A stretch of 64,000 nucleotides of DNA from Bacteroidota bacterium (lineage in GTDB: Bacteria > Bacteroidota > Bacteroidia > Sphingobacteriales > Sphingobacteriaceae): assembly GCA_018828585.1 (NCBI GenBank), contig JAHJVW010000128.1, positions 1 through 64,000 of the forward strand, read 5' to 3'. The translations under genes and the position numbers were made by a program. This document shows, piece by piece, positions 41,512-50,081 of this stretch (positions are counted from its first letter, which is position 1; each line of letters starts with the position of its first letter). The notes beneath the pieces are model-generated. The model saw nothing but the letters and a program-made list of their open reading frames with translations. It made no database searches and was not told the origin of the DNA.

Positions 41512-42345
41512 TTATTGAAGCGCAGCTTCCCACCCAATAATAGCAGTTTTTCTTGTTGGTCCCCATAGATAACCACCAAATTCACCCGTAGATTGAATGA
41601 CCCGGTGACATGGAATTAAAAATGCAACGGGGTTGCTTCCAATAGCTGTTCCAACAGCTCTGGATGCTTTTGGGTTTTCGATTTCCTGCGCTATTGTACC
41701 ATATGTAGTTAAGTTTCCTATAGGTATTTTCAGAAGTGCTTCCCAAACTTTTAGTTGAAATACTGTTCCTTTCAAATGCAGCTTTAACTGACTTTTCTCT
41801 TTCCAATCTTTAGAAAAAATGAGTAGTGCTTGTTGATGTAATTTATTTGAAAGTTGGTAAAATTCGGCATTTGGAAAATGCGATTTCAGATTTAATATTT
41901 CCTTTTCTTTGTCATCGGCGAAAGCCATAAAACAAATTCCTTTTGCTGTACATGCGATTAGAATACCCCCGAAAGGGCTTTGATAGAATTGATAATCGAT
42001 ATTTAAATTTTCGCCACCATTTTTAAACTCTCCAGGAGTCATCCCCTCGATACTGACAAACAAATCATGCAAACGAGAAGTACCAGACAGCCCAGTTTGA
42101 AAAGCTACATCAAAAAGAGTGCTTTCTTTCTTTTGTAATAACTGCTTAGCATGTTTGAGACTGATGAATTGCAGAAACTTTTTAGGACTTACACCTGCCC
42201 AATCAGTAAAAATCTTTTGAAAGTGAAATGGACTTACGTTTATCCTTTCAGCGATTTCATCTAAACTGGGTTGCTGTTTATAATTTTGCCTGATATAGTC
42301 AATGGCCTCAGCAATGCGCTGATAGTTAATTTGCTCCTGATTCAT
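41512..42345 (-). CDS. Ada-like AraC-HTH plus methylated-DNA-[protein]-cysteine S-methyltransferase
   Basis: AraC HTH (PSLDEIAERINVSPFHFQKIFTDWAGVSPKKF) and active site IPCHRVI. Confidence 0.93.
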   Translation of the reverse strand: MNQEQINYQRIAEAIDYIRQNYKQQPSLDEIAERINVSPFHFQKIFTDWAGVSPKKFLQFISLKHAKQLLQKKESTLFDVAFQTGLSGTSRLHDLFVSIEGMTPGEFKNGGENLNIDYQFYQSPFGGILIACTAKGICFMAFADDKEKEILNLKSHFPNAEFYQLSNKLHQQALLIFSKDWKEKSQLKLHLKGTVFQLKVWEALLKIPIGNLTTYGTIAQEIENPKASRAVGTAIGSNPVAFLIPCHRVIQSTGEFGGYLWGPTRKTAIIGWEAALQ

Positions 42346-42459
42346 TTCAAAATAAAGGTATCAGCAAATGTTCAATTTTAAAATCTGTTTCTTGCGCTTT
42401 TTATCTTAATTTTTGCCTTAATGCCGAATATTCCCATCTTTATAGCACAAGATCAAAGT

Positions 42460-43485
42460 ATGAAAATTACAGCTAAAGCTTTTGAGCTCCAATTAAAATA
42501 TCCATTTACCATTGCTAAATTTTCTAGAACTTCTACTCCATTAATGTTGCTAGAGATACAACATGAGGGTTTTAAAGGTCTGGGCGAGGCATCAATGGTT
42601 CCATACATGGGTGAAAGTTTAGAAACAGCGACTGCTTTTTTAAAAAAAGTAGATTTGTCTGGATTTTCTTTTCCTTTCAATATGGAAGAAATTATTACCT
42701 ATTTGGATGATTTAGCTCCAGGACAACCAGCAATTAAGGCAGCTATTGATATTGCTTTACATGATTTATCTGGAAAAATTTCTGATCGACCTTGTTATCA
42801 AATGTTTGGGTCTTCGCCGGATTTAATGCCGCTAACAACCTTCACGATTGGTATTGATATTCCGGAAGTTATCATTAAGAAAGTAAATGACGCTCTGGCA
42901 GATGACTTTCGATTAATTAAAATTAAATTAGGTAGAGATACCGATAAATTACTCATTGAAACCATTAGGTCTGTAACAGATTTACCTTTATATGTAGATG
43001 CCAATCAAGGCTGGACAGACAGAAATGAGGGACTAGAAATGGCGCATTGGTTAAAAGAGCAAGGAGTTTTATTGATAGAACAACCTATGCTTAAAGATGA
43101 TATTGATGGAAATGCATGGTTAACAGAAAGAAGCCCAATCCCAATTATAGGAGACGAGGCTGTACAGCGCTTGGCTGATGTTCCAAAAGCAAAAGGTGTT
43201 TACCACGGAATCAATATTAAACTCATGAAATCTGCAGGAATGTATGAGGGTTTTAAAATGATTAAAGCCGCTCGCGAAAATAATTTAAAAATATTAATAG
43301 GTTGCATGAGCGAAACAAGTATAGGGACTTTAGCTGGAGCAGCACTAGCGCCACTTTGTGATTGGGCGGACTTAGATGGTCCTTTCTTAACATCAAATAA
43401 TCCTTATCAAACGCCTAAATTTAAAAAGGGAAAGTATATCTTGAATCACAAACCAGGCTTAGGAGTTGAGTTAAAATCTAGCTAA
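42460..43485 (+). CDS. Dipeptide (L-Ala-D/L-Glu) epimerase, enolase superfamily
   Basis: IKIKLGRDTD, YVDANQGW, IEQPM, GDEAVQR, KLMKSAG; start MKITAKAFELQ preferred. Confidence 0.88.
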   Translation: MKITAKAFELQLKYPFTIAKFSRTSTPLMLLEIQHEGFKGLGEASMVPYMGESLETATAFLKKVDLSGFSFPFNMEEIITYLDDLAPGQPAIKAAIDIALHDLSGKISDRPCYQMFGSSPDLMPLTTFTIGIDIPEVIIKKVNDALADDFRLIKIKLGRDTDKLLIETIRSVTDLPLYVDANQGWTDRNEGLEMAHWLKEQGVLLIEQPMLKDDIDGNAWLTERSPIPIIGDEAVQRLADVPKAKGVYHGINIKLMKSAGMYEGFKMIKAARENNLKILIGCMSETSIGTLAGAALAPLCDWADLDGPFLTSNNPYQTPKFKKGKYILNHKPGLGVELKSS

Positions 43486-43556
43486 AAATTCACATAAACT
43501 TAACTGTTATATTGCTTTTAGATTAACTAAAACGTCCTTTTCATTATTATAAATGA

Positions 43557-43564
43557 TAACTTTG
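43557..43564 (+). promoter_or_regulatory. Putative -7 box (TAnnTTTG) of gltX
   Basis: TAACTTTG upstream of ATG 43621. Confidence 0.5.
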
Positions 43565-43620
43565 TGTGATATCAAGAAATTGCATGGTTTTTGTAATTCC
43601 TTACAAAAATAATTTATCAA

Positions 43621-45144
43621 ATGGAAAGTACAGTAAGAGTAAGATTTGCCCCCAGCCCTACTGGAGGTCTTCATATAGGTGGCGTAAGGACTATTTTGTT
43701 CAATTACCTTTTCGCTAAGCAAAATAATGGAAAGTTTATTCTAAGAATAGAAGATACGGACCAAACCCGTTTTGTAAAAGGCGCCGAAGATTATATTTAT
43801 AGTTGTTTAGATTGGTGCGGCATAAAAGCCGATGAAAGTACGAGAGCGGGTGGTGATTATGGGCCTTATCGCCAAAGTGAAAGAAAATCTATCTATCGTC
43901 AATATGCAGAGCAATTGGTTAAATCGGGTTATGCTTATTATGCGTTTGATACTTCGGATGAACTGGAGTGCAAAAGGCAAGTGACCGAAAATTTTAGATA
44001 TGATCAAAATACACGTCAAACACTTAGAAACTCCTTAAATATTCCGCATGAAGCGGCTGAGAATTTAATTAAAGAAGGAGCTCCACATGTCATAAGAATC
44101 AAAATGCCAAAAGATGAGCAAATTCATTTTACAGATATGATTCGTGGTGATGTTAGCTTTAGCAGTAACGATGTTGATGATAAAGTTTTATTAAAAGCTG
44201 ATGGAATGCCGACCTATCATTTAGCAGTTGTGGTTGATGATTATTTGATGAAAATCACGCATGCTTTTAGGGGCGAAGAGTGGTTGCCATCTGCTCCAAT
44301 TCATATTTTATTATGGAGATATTTAGGATGGGCCGCTGATATGCCACAATGGGCTCATTTACCATTAATTTTGAAGCCAAACGGAAATGGAAAACTGAGT
44401 AAACGCGATGGAGAAAAGTTTGGTTTCCCCGTTTATCCCATCAATTGGATTGATCCTGCAAGCAGAAAAAAAGCAGACGGATTTTTAGAGGTGGGTTTTT
44501 TGCCCGAAGGCTTTATCAATATGTTAGCCATGTTGGGCTGGAATGATGGTACCGAGCAGGAAATCTTTAGTATGGATGATTTAATTGCTAAATTCTCAAT
44601 GGAAAGGATCCACAAAGGAGGAGCTAAATTCGATTACGAAAAAGCAAAATGGTATAATCAAGAGTGGATTAAAATAAGCAGTGCAAAACGACTTTTGAGC
44701 CCAGTTAAAGATGCTCTAAATAATGCTCATATTCAGGATTTCTCAGATAATCAATTGCTCAGTGTCATAGATTTGGTGAAAGAGCGATGTGTTTTATTAA
44801 CCGATTTTGTTGAACAGGGTTCTTTCTTTTTTAAAGCACCAGATAAATACGACACCAATTCTGTAAAACCAAAATGGAATGATGATAAAGAAGAATTTTT
44901 TAAAGCTTTCGCTGATGAATTAAAATCAGGTGAATTTTTGGATAGTGCCTCGTTAGAAACTAATTTTAAAGACTTAGCCACTAAAAAAGGTCTAAAAGTA
45001 GGGGACGCAATGTTGCCCTTCAGGATCATGTTGGTTGGAGGAAAATTTGGTCCACAAGTGTTTGATATTGCTCATCAAATAGGCAAAGACGAAACGATAA
45101 ACAGAATAAATCAAGCTTTAGAGGCTTTTGAAAAATATAAATAA
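43621..45144 (+). CDS. gltX: Glutamate--tRNA ligase
   Basis: VRVRFAPSPTGGLHIGGVRTILFNYLFA (HIGH), KLSKRDG (KMSKS). Confidence 0.98.
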   Translation: MESTVRVRFAPSPTGGLHIGGVRTILFNYLFAKQNNGKFILRIEDTDQTRFVKGAEDYIYSCLDWCGIKADESTRAGGDYGPYRQSERKSIYRQYAEQLVKSGYAYYAFDTSDELECKRQVTENFRYDQNTRQTLRNSLNIPHEAAENLIKEGAPHVIRIKMPKDEQIHFTDMIRGDVSFSSNDVDDKVLLKADGMPTYHLAVVVDDYLMKITHAFRGEEWLPSAPIHILLWRYLGWAADMPQWAHLPLILKPNGNGKLSKRDGEKFGFPVYPINWIDPASRKKADGFLEVGFLPEGFINMLAMLGWNDGTEQEIFSMDDLIAKFSMERIHKGGAKFDYEKAKWYNQEWIKISSAKRLLSPVKDALNNAHIQDFSDNQLLSVIDLVKERCVLLTDFVEQGSFFFKAPDKYDTNSVKPKWNDDKEEFFKAFADELKSGEFLDSASLETNFKDLATKKGLKVGDAMLPFRIMLVGGKFGPQVFDIAHQIGKDETINRINQALEAFEKYK

Positions 45145-45297
45145 AGACTCTTGAAAAATGCAGCGCCTTTATTTATTCAGTATTTAAAAAATTCAGAATA
45201 TACTCAATATTATATTGAATATTTAAGCGTTATCTCTCAAACTTTATTGAGGGTAAACTCAGCATTACACGGTTAAGTTATTAAACAGCATTAAATC

Positions 45298-45720
45298 ATG
45301 GATAGGAAAGATTTTTTAACCGCAATTGGAATGGGTGCGGCATCTGTCGCGGTTTTTAATTGTATAGGTTGTGCAAAGGGCTCAACAGGCAGTCCTTCAA
45401 CTCCAGCGCCTACAAATGTAAATTTCACTTTAGATTTAACGACAGCGGCAAACGCTGCATTAACTAATAATGGTGGTTATATTTATAATAATGGGGTTAT
45501 TGTAGCCCGTACCACAACAGGCGCTTATATTGCCGTGTCACAAACTTGCCGACATGAGAGTACCTCTGTTATTTATAGAGCTAATCAAAATCAGTTTTAC
45601 TGCCAAAGACATGGTGCTACTTATTCAGAAACTGGTGTTTCTGCAGGTATAATAACTAATCTACCTTTAACTAAATACAACACGCAACTTACTGGTACAA
45701 ATCTTCGTATCTTCTCTTAG
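45298..45720 (+). CDS. Rieske (2Fe-2S) domain protein, exported
   Basis: TCRHESTSVIYRANQNQFYCQRHGATYSETG (CxH...CxxH). Confidence 0.9.
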   Translation: MDRKDFLTAIGMGAASVAVFNCIGCAKGSTGSPSTPAPTNVNFTLDLTTAANAALTNNGGYIYNNGVIVARTTTGAYIAVSQTCRHESTSVIYRANQNQFYCQRHGATYSETGVSAGIITNLPLTKYNTQLTGTNLRIFS

Positions 45721-45738
45721 CATACTAAATTAAAAATC

Positions 45739-46167
45739 ATGAAATTATTGAGTATCTTTTTTTTATCCTTAGTGGTATCAGGAAACATTTGGGTTTTAGA
45801 TTTTAAACAAGCAGAAACAGAAGCTAAGCAAAGTCATAAATATATCTTGATTAACTTTTCGGGGTCTGATTGGTGCGGCCCATGTATTCGTACACACAAA
45901 GAAATTTTTGAAAAAGACGCTTTCGAGGATTATGCCAATAAAAATTTGATCTTAGTTAGAGCTGATTTTCCACGATTGAAAAAGAATCAACTTTCGGCTG
46001 ATCAGCTGAAGAAAAACAATGATTTAGCCGTTAAATACAATCCAGATGGAGACTTTCCTTTAACTGTCTTAACAGACGAAAATGGTAAAGTGATCAAAGA
46101 ATGGAAAGGATTTCCTGATTGTTCTCCAGAAGAATTTGTAAAGAAAGTGGAAAATGCCATTAACTGA
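45739..46167 (+). CDS. Exported thioredoxin-family protein
   Basis: Signal peptide; ILINFSGSDWCGPCIRTHKEIFEK. Confidence 0.92.
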   Translation: MKLLSIFFLSLVVSGNIWVLDFKQAETEAKQSHKYILINFSGSDWCGPCIRTHKEIFEKDAFEDYANKNLILVRADFPRLKKNQLSADQLKKNNDLAVKYNPDGDFPLTVLTDENGKVIKEWKGFPDCSPEEFVKKVENAIN

Positions 46168-47101
46168 TTCATCCAAACTTCAGGTTTTTAAGCAAGCAAT
46201 GAAATTGATGGGTAATCAATTCGAGATTTCTGTGGTTGCTGAAGATGAAGCTTTCGCCGATGAAAAAATAAACGACGCTGTTGCTGAAATTAAACGAATT
46301 GAGCAATTACTCACCACTTTTAGGCATGATAGTCAAACGAATCAAATCAATGAAAACGCAGGAATTAAACCTGTCAAGATAGATTCAGAAGTTTTTCACT
46401 TAATTCAACGCTCTTTACGTATTTCAGAAATTAGTCAAGGAGCATTTGATATTACTTATGGCTCCTTAGATAAACGTTTCTGGAATTTCGATAAAGACAT
46501 GGATAGCTTACCCGATAAAGAATTAGCAAAACAATCCGTAGCGTTAATCAATTACAAAAACGTCATTTTAGATGCTGAGGGTCAGACAGTTTTTTTAAAA
46601 GAAAAAGGAATGCGAATTGGCTTTGGTGGTATAGGCAAAGGTTACGCAGCCGATCGAGCAAAAAGACTTTTGCAAGAGGCTGGTGTAGCAAATGGTATTG
46701 TAAATGCCTCAGGAGATTTAGTAACTTGGGGATTACAGCCCAATGGTCAACCCTGGACAGTGGGCATTGCAGATCCTGAACATAAATTAAAGTCCTTTTC
46801 TTATATGAATATCAGTAATATGGCCATTGCCACCTCTGGTAATTACGAGAAGTTTGCAGTAATTAATGGTAAAAAGTATTCCCATACGATTGATCCTCAT
46901 ACTGGTTTTCCGGTAGCTGGAATTAAAAGTGTGAGCATTATCTGTCCACAAGCTGAGCTCGCAGATGCATTGGCTACTCCTGTTACAGTGATGGGTGTTG
47001 AGGTTGGATTAAATTTAATTAATCAATTAAATAATGTTGCATGTATTATTATTGATGATGATAATAAGCTGTATACATCAAAAAATATAAATATTAACTA
47101 A
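46154..47101 (+). CDS. apbE: FAD:protein FMN transferase (ApbE)
   Basis: RIEQLLTTFRHDSQTNQIN, GFGGIGKGYAADRAK, NASGDLVTWG, YSHTIDPHTGFPV. Confidence 0.93.
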   Translation: MPLTDSSKLQVFKQAMKLMGNQFEISVVAEDEAFADEKINDAVAEIKRIEQLLTTFRHDSQTNQINENAGIKPVKIDSEVFHLIQRSLRISEISQGAFDITYGSLDKRFWNFDKDMDSLPDKELAKQSVALINYKNVILDAEGQTVFLKEKGMRIGFGGIGKGYAADRAKRLLQEAGVANGIVNASGDLVTWGLQPNGQPWTVGIADPEHKLKSFSYMNISNMAIATSGNYEKFAVINGKKYSHTIDPHTGFPVAGIKSVSIICPQAELADALATPVTVMGVEVGLNLINQLNNVACIIIDDDNKLYTSKNININ

Positions 47102-47134
47102 ATAAAAAGCTGAATGCAAATCGTTCATATAAAA

Positions 47135-47353
47135 ATGAAAAGAATAACCCCTTATGTAATTTTGGCATTATCACTCGTTGCCTTTAGTTCTTGTAGTCAT
47201 GTTAAAGCTTATGAGAAAATGAAATTAAAAGATGCTGAAATGGAGCTTGGTGCTAGAAGAGCTGAAAAGTTTGAGCAAAATTTTCAGCTTTATCGAGAGG
47301 GTTCATCTGGCGCAAATGGTGGAAAAAGTGGTGGTGGTTGTGGTTGTAACTAA
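47135..47353 (+). CDS. DUF4266 domain-containing small lipoprotein
   Basis: Lipobox AFSSC, SHVKAYEKMKLKDAEMELG, C-terminal GGKSGGGCGCN; start MKRITPY preferred. Confidence 0.85.
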   Translation: MKRITPYVILALSLVAFSSCSHVKAYEKMKLKDAEMELGARRAEKFEQNFQLYREGSSGANGGKSGGGCGCN

Positions 47354-47370
47354 ATCTTTTAATTGTTGAT

Positions 47371-48573
47371 ATGAAATACATTTCATTAACCTTAGTTACA
47401 CTCTATTTAAGTATAGCGGCAAGCTTTGCACAGACCATTAAAAGGGATACTGTGCCATATGAAAAGCAAAAATTAAAGTTTGAGCAAGCAGACTTGGTGA
47501 ATAGTTACTACCATCAAGACGGTAATAATTCCGCTGTAACAGGTGGAATAGGAACAGAAAAATTAACTGATTTTTCAAATACATTCGATTTACAATTATC
47601 GCGTTACGGTAAAACAGGTTTAAAACACACTTATAATTTTGAAGTCGGTTTCGACGCTTATACTTCAGCTTCATCAGACAATATTGATCCTAATACCCGT
47701 ACTGGTCCATCCTATTCCGACGTGAGAATATATCCTTCCATTAGCTGGGATATTGCCAATGAACAAAAAGGACATAGTTTTGGATTTGATGTTTCTACGT
47801 CACATGAGTTTGATTATTCTTCTTTTGGAGGAGGCTTGCATTATTCTAAATCTTCAAAAGATAAAAACACTGATTTTGATATTAAAATAAAGGCGTTTTT
47901 TGATACTTGGAAAGTAATTCTTCCAATAGAGCTTAGACCAGATAATTTTGGTGGTCCAGGCTACCAACAAAATGACCGGGCACCAAGAAATTCTTTTAGT
48001 GGGGCATTAAGTTTGTCACATGTTTTCACCAAGAATTTTCAAGCCCTTATAATGGTTGAACCTGCTTACCAGCAAGGATTATTGGCTACCAGATATCAAA
48101 GGGTATATTTTAACAACTTGGCATCTAGAGCTGAATATTTACCAGATAACCGACTAAAATTACCAATAGGGGCAAGATTAAATTACTTTTTAGGAGATAA
48201 TTTAGTATTCCGTTCTTTCCTTAGATATTATACGGATGATTGGGGAATTAAATCTGAAACAGCCGAGTTAGAAACGGCAATTAAATTAAATCCTTTTGCA
48301 TCAATAAGCCCATTTTACAGATATTATCAACAATCAGCAGCAGATTATTTTGCCGCCTACGCAAAACACTCTGCTAACGATAACTTTTATACAAGTGATT
48401 ATGATCTATCTAAATTTCATAGCAATTATTATGGCGCTGGAATTAGATTTGCACCACCAACAGGAGTTTTGGGTATATCGAGAGTCTCTATGATTGAACT
48501 GCGATATGGACATTATACGAGGAGTAATGGTTTAAACTCCAATATAGTGAGTATTAACCTCCGATTTAAATAA
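47371..48573 (+). CDS. DUF3570 domain-containing outer membrane beta-barrel protein
   Basis: Signal peptide; YEKQKLKFEQADLVNSYYHQDGNNSAVTGGIGTEKLTDFSNTFDLQLSRYG; YGHYTRSNGLNSNIVSINLRFK. Confidence 0.88.
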   Translation: MKYISLTLVTLYLSIAASFAQTIKRDTVPYEKQKLKFEQADLVNSYYHQDGNNSAVTGGIGTEKLTDFSNTFDLQLSRYGKTGLKHTYNFEVGFDAYTSASSDNIDPNTRTGPSYSDVRIYPSISWDIANEQKGHSFGFDVSTSHEFDYSSFGGGLHYSKSSKDKNTDFDIKIKAFFDTWKVILPIELRPDNFGGPGYQQNDRAPRNSFSGALSLSHVFTKNFQALIMVEPAYQQGLLATRYQRVYFNNLASRAEYLPDNRLKLPIGARLNYFLGDNLVFRSFLRYYTDDWGIKSETAELETAIKLNPFASISPFYRYYQQSAADYFAAYAKHSANDNFYTSDYDLSKFHSNYYGAGIRFAPPTGVLGISRVSMIELRYGHYTRSNGLNSNIVSINLRFK

Positions 48574-48605
48574 AAAAAGCCTCGATTAATATTCGAGGTC
48601 TTTTC
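48572..48605. terminator. Bidirectional terminator-like hairpin
   Basis: aaaaaagcctcgattaatattcgaggtctttt between convergent genes. Confidence 0.7.
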
Positions 48606-48618
48606 TACTTACAGCAAA

Positions 48619-49329
48619 TTATCCCATCGGAACTTCAATAATTAACACTTTAGAATCAAGCTTTGTGTTAATCTTGACTTCAGTAATCTCATAAATACCA
48701 ATCGCATCTCTATTTTTTAATTCCTTTTGGCCAGTTTCTATACCTCCTTCTAAAAGGAAAATATATACTCCATTATTCTTATCCTTTAGTTGATAGGTAA
48801 ATTCTTTTTCTGCATCTAAATTTCCTAAAGAAAAATAAGCATCTTGGTTAATCCAAATGCTTTTAGCATCTTTTTCTGGTGAAACTACAGTTAAAAAGTT
48901 GTTTTTCTTTTCATCCTCTGTGAAAGATTTTTGCTCATATCTTGGAGCAATGTTAACTTCCTTAGGGAAAACCCAAATTTGCAAGAATTTTACAGCATCT
49001 TCTTTCGAAGCATTATATTCAGAATGAGAAATACCAGTTCCTGCAGACATGATTTGCACATCTCCTTGCTTGATGATCGCTTCTCTTCCTGTACTGTCAT
49101 TATGTATTAAAGCTCCTGATAATGGAATGCTAACGATCTCCATGTTATCATGAGGATGTGTTCCGAAACCCATTCCTTTCTCAACATGATCATCATTTAA
49201 AACTCTTAACAAACCAAAATTCATCTTTTCTGCGTTGTGAAACTTGCCAAAACTAAATGAGTGGTAACTGTTTAGCCAACCGAAACTATTGAAGCCTCTG
49301 CCGCCTGCTGGGTGAAATACTGTTTTCAT
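48619..49329 (-). CDS. Pirin family protein
   Basis: GGRGFNSFGWLNSYHSFSFGKFHN, FGTHPHDNMEIVSIPLSGAL, SAGTGISHSEYN. Confidence 0.95.
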   Translation of the reverse strand: MKTVFHPAGGRGFNSFGWLNSYHSFSFGKFHNAEKMNFGLLRVLNDDHVEKGMGFGTHPHDNMEIVSIPLSGALIHNDSTGREAIIKQGDVQIMSAGTGISHSEYNASKEDAVKFLQIWVFPKEVNIAPRYEQKSFTEDEKKNNFLTVVSPEKDAKSIWINQDAYFSLGNLDAEKEFTYQLKDKNNGVYIFLLEGGIETGQKELKNRDAIGIYEITEVKINTKLDSKVLIIEVPMG

Positions 49330-49421
49330 AATTTCTAATTTATAATCAATTATACGTGTTTAAACATACAATTTTTATACCAAAACAATAATAATTAAGT
49401 TTACATCATAAATAACTGTAA

Positions 49422-50081
49422 ATGAGTAATAAAAAATCAATAATACTTGGCGCTAGCGGACTAATTGGCAGTAAATTATTGCTAATTTTACTTGAAAACG
49501 AAAACTACTCTGAGGTTAAAATCTTCATCAGAAAACTATTACCAATAGAGCATCCTAATCTTATTCAAATCATTACGGATTTCGACCACCTGGAAATGAT
49601 CAATTCAGAAATTAATTCCCATGTGATTTTTTGTTGTCTGGGTTCAACTAAGAAAAAAACTCCGGACTTAACTGAGTATAGAAAGATAGACCATGATTAT
49701 CCCTTATATTTTGCTAAACAGGGTTTAAAAAGTGAATTAATCCAATACCATATCGTTTCTGCATTAGGTGCAAATGCTCAATCTTCAAATTTCTATACAA
49801 AAATGAAGGGAGAGACAGAAGATGATTTAAAAGAGTTAGGAATACCCGCTTTATACATTTATCAACCTTCCTTTTTAGAAGGAAACAGAAAAGAAAATCG
49901 TCCCTTAGAAAAAATCATGATGCCAATCATGAAGCTTGTTAACATTCTTTTGGTTGGTGGTTTAAGAAAATATCAAAGCATTTCTGCAAAAAGTGTTGCC
50001 AAAGCGATGTTAAATGAATCAATTAAAAATAAAAGCGGCATCTTTGTACTTGAATCAGATAAAATCAAAGAATTAGCGTGA
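49422..50081 (+). CDS. NAD(P)H-binding SDR-like oxidoreductase
   Basis: IILGASGLIGSKLL, FCCLGSTKKKT, YQPSFLEGNRKENR. Confidence 0.88.
   Translation: MSNKKSIILGASGLIGSKLLLILLENENYSEVKIFIRKLLPIEHPNLIQIITDFDHLEMINSEINSHVIFCCLGSTKKKTPDLTEYRKIDHDYPLYFAKQGLKSELIQYHIVSALGANAQSSNFYTKMKGETEDDLKELGIPALYIYQPSFLEGNRKENRPLEKIMMPIMKLVNILLVGGLRKYQSISAKSVAKAMLNESIKNKSGIFVLESDKIKELA

Noticed and set aside
45298-45720. Possible loss of a Rieske cluster ligand
   Set aside because: Both CxH (CRH) and CxxH (CQRH) pairs are present, so the domain looks intact.
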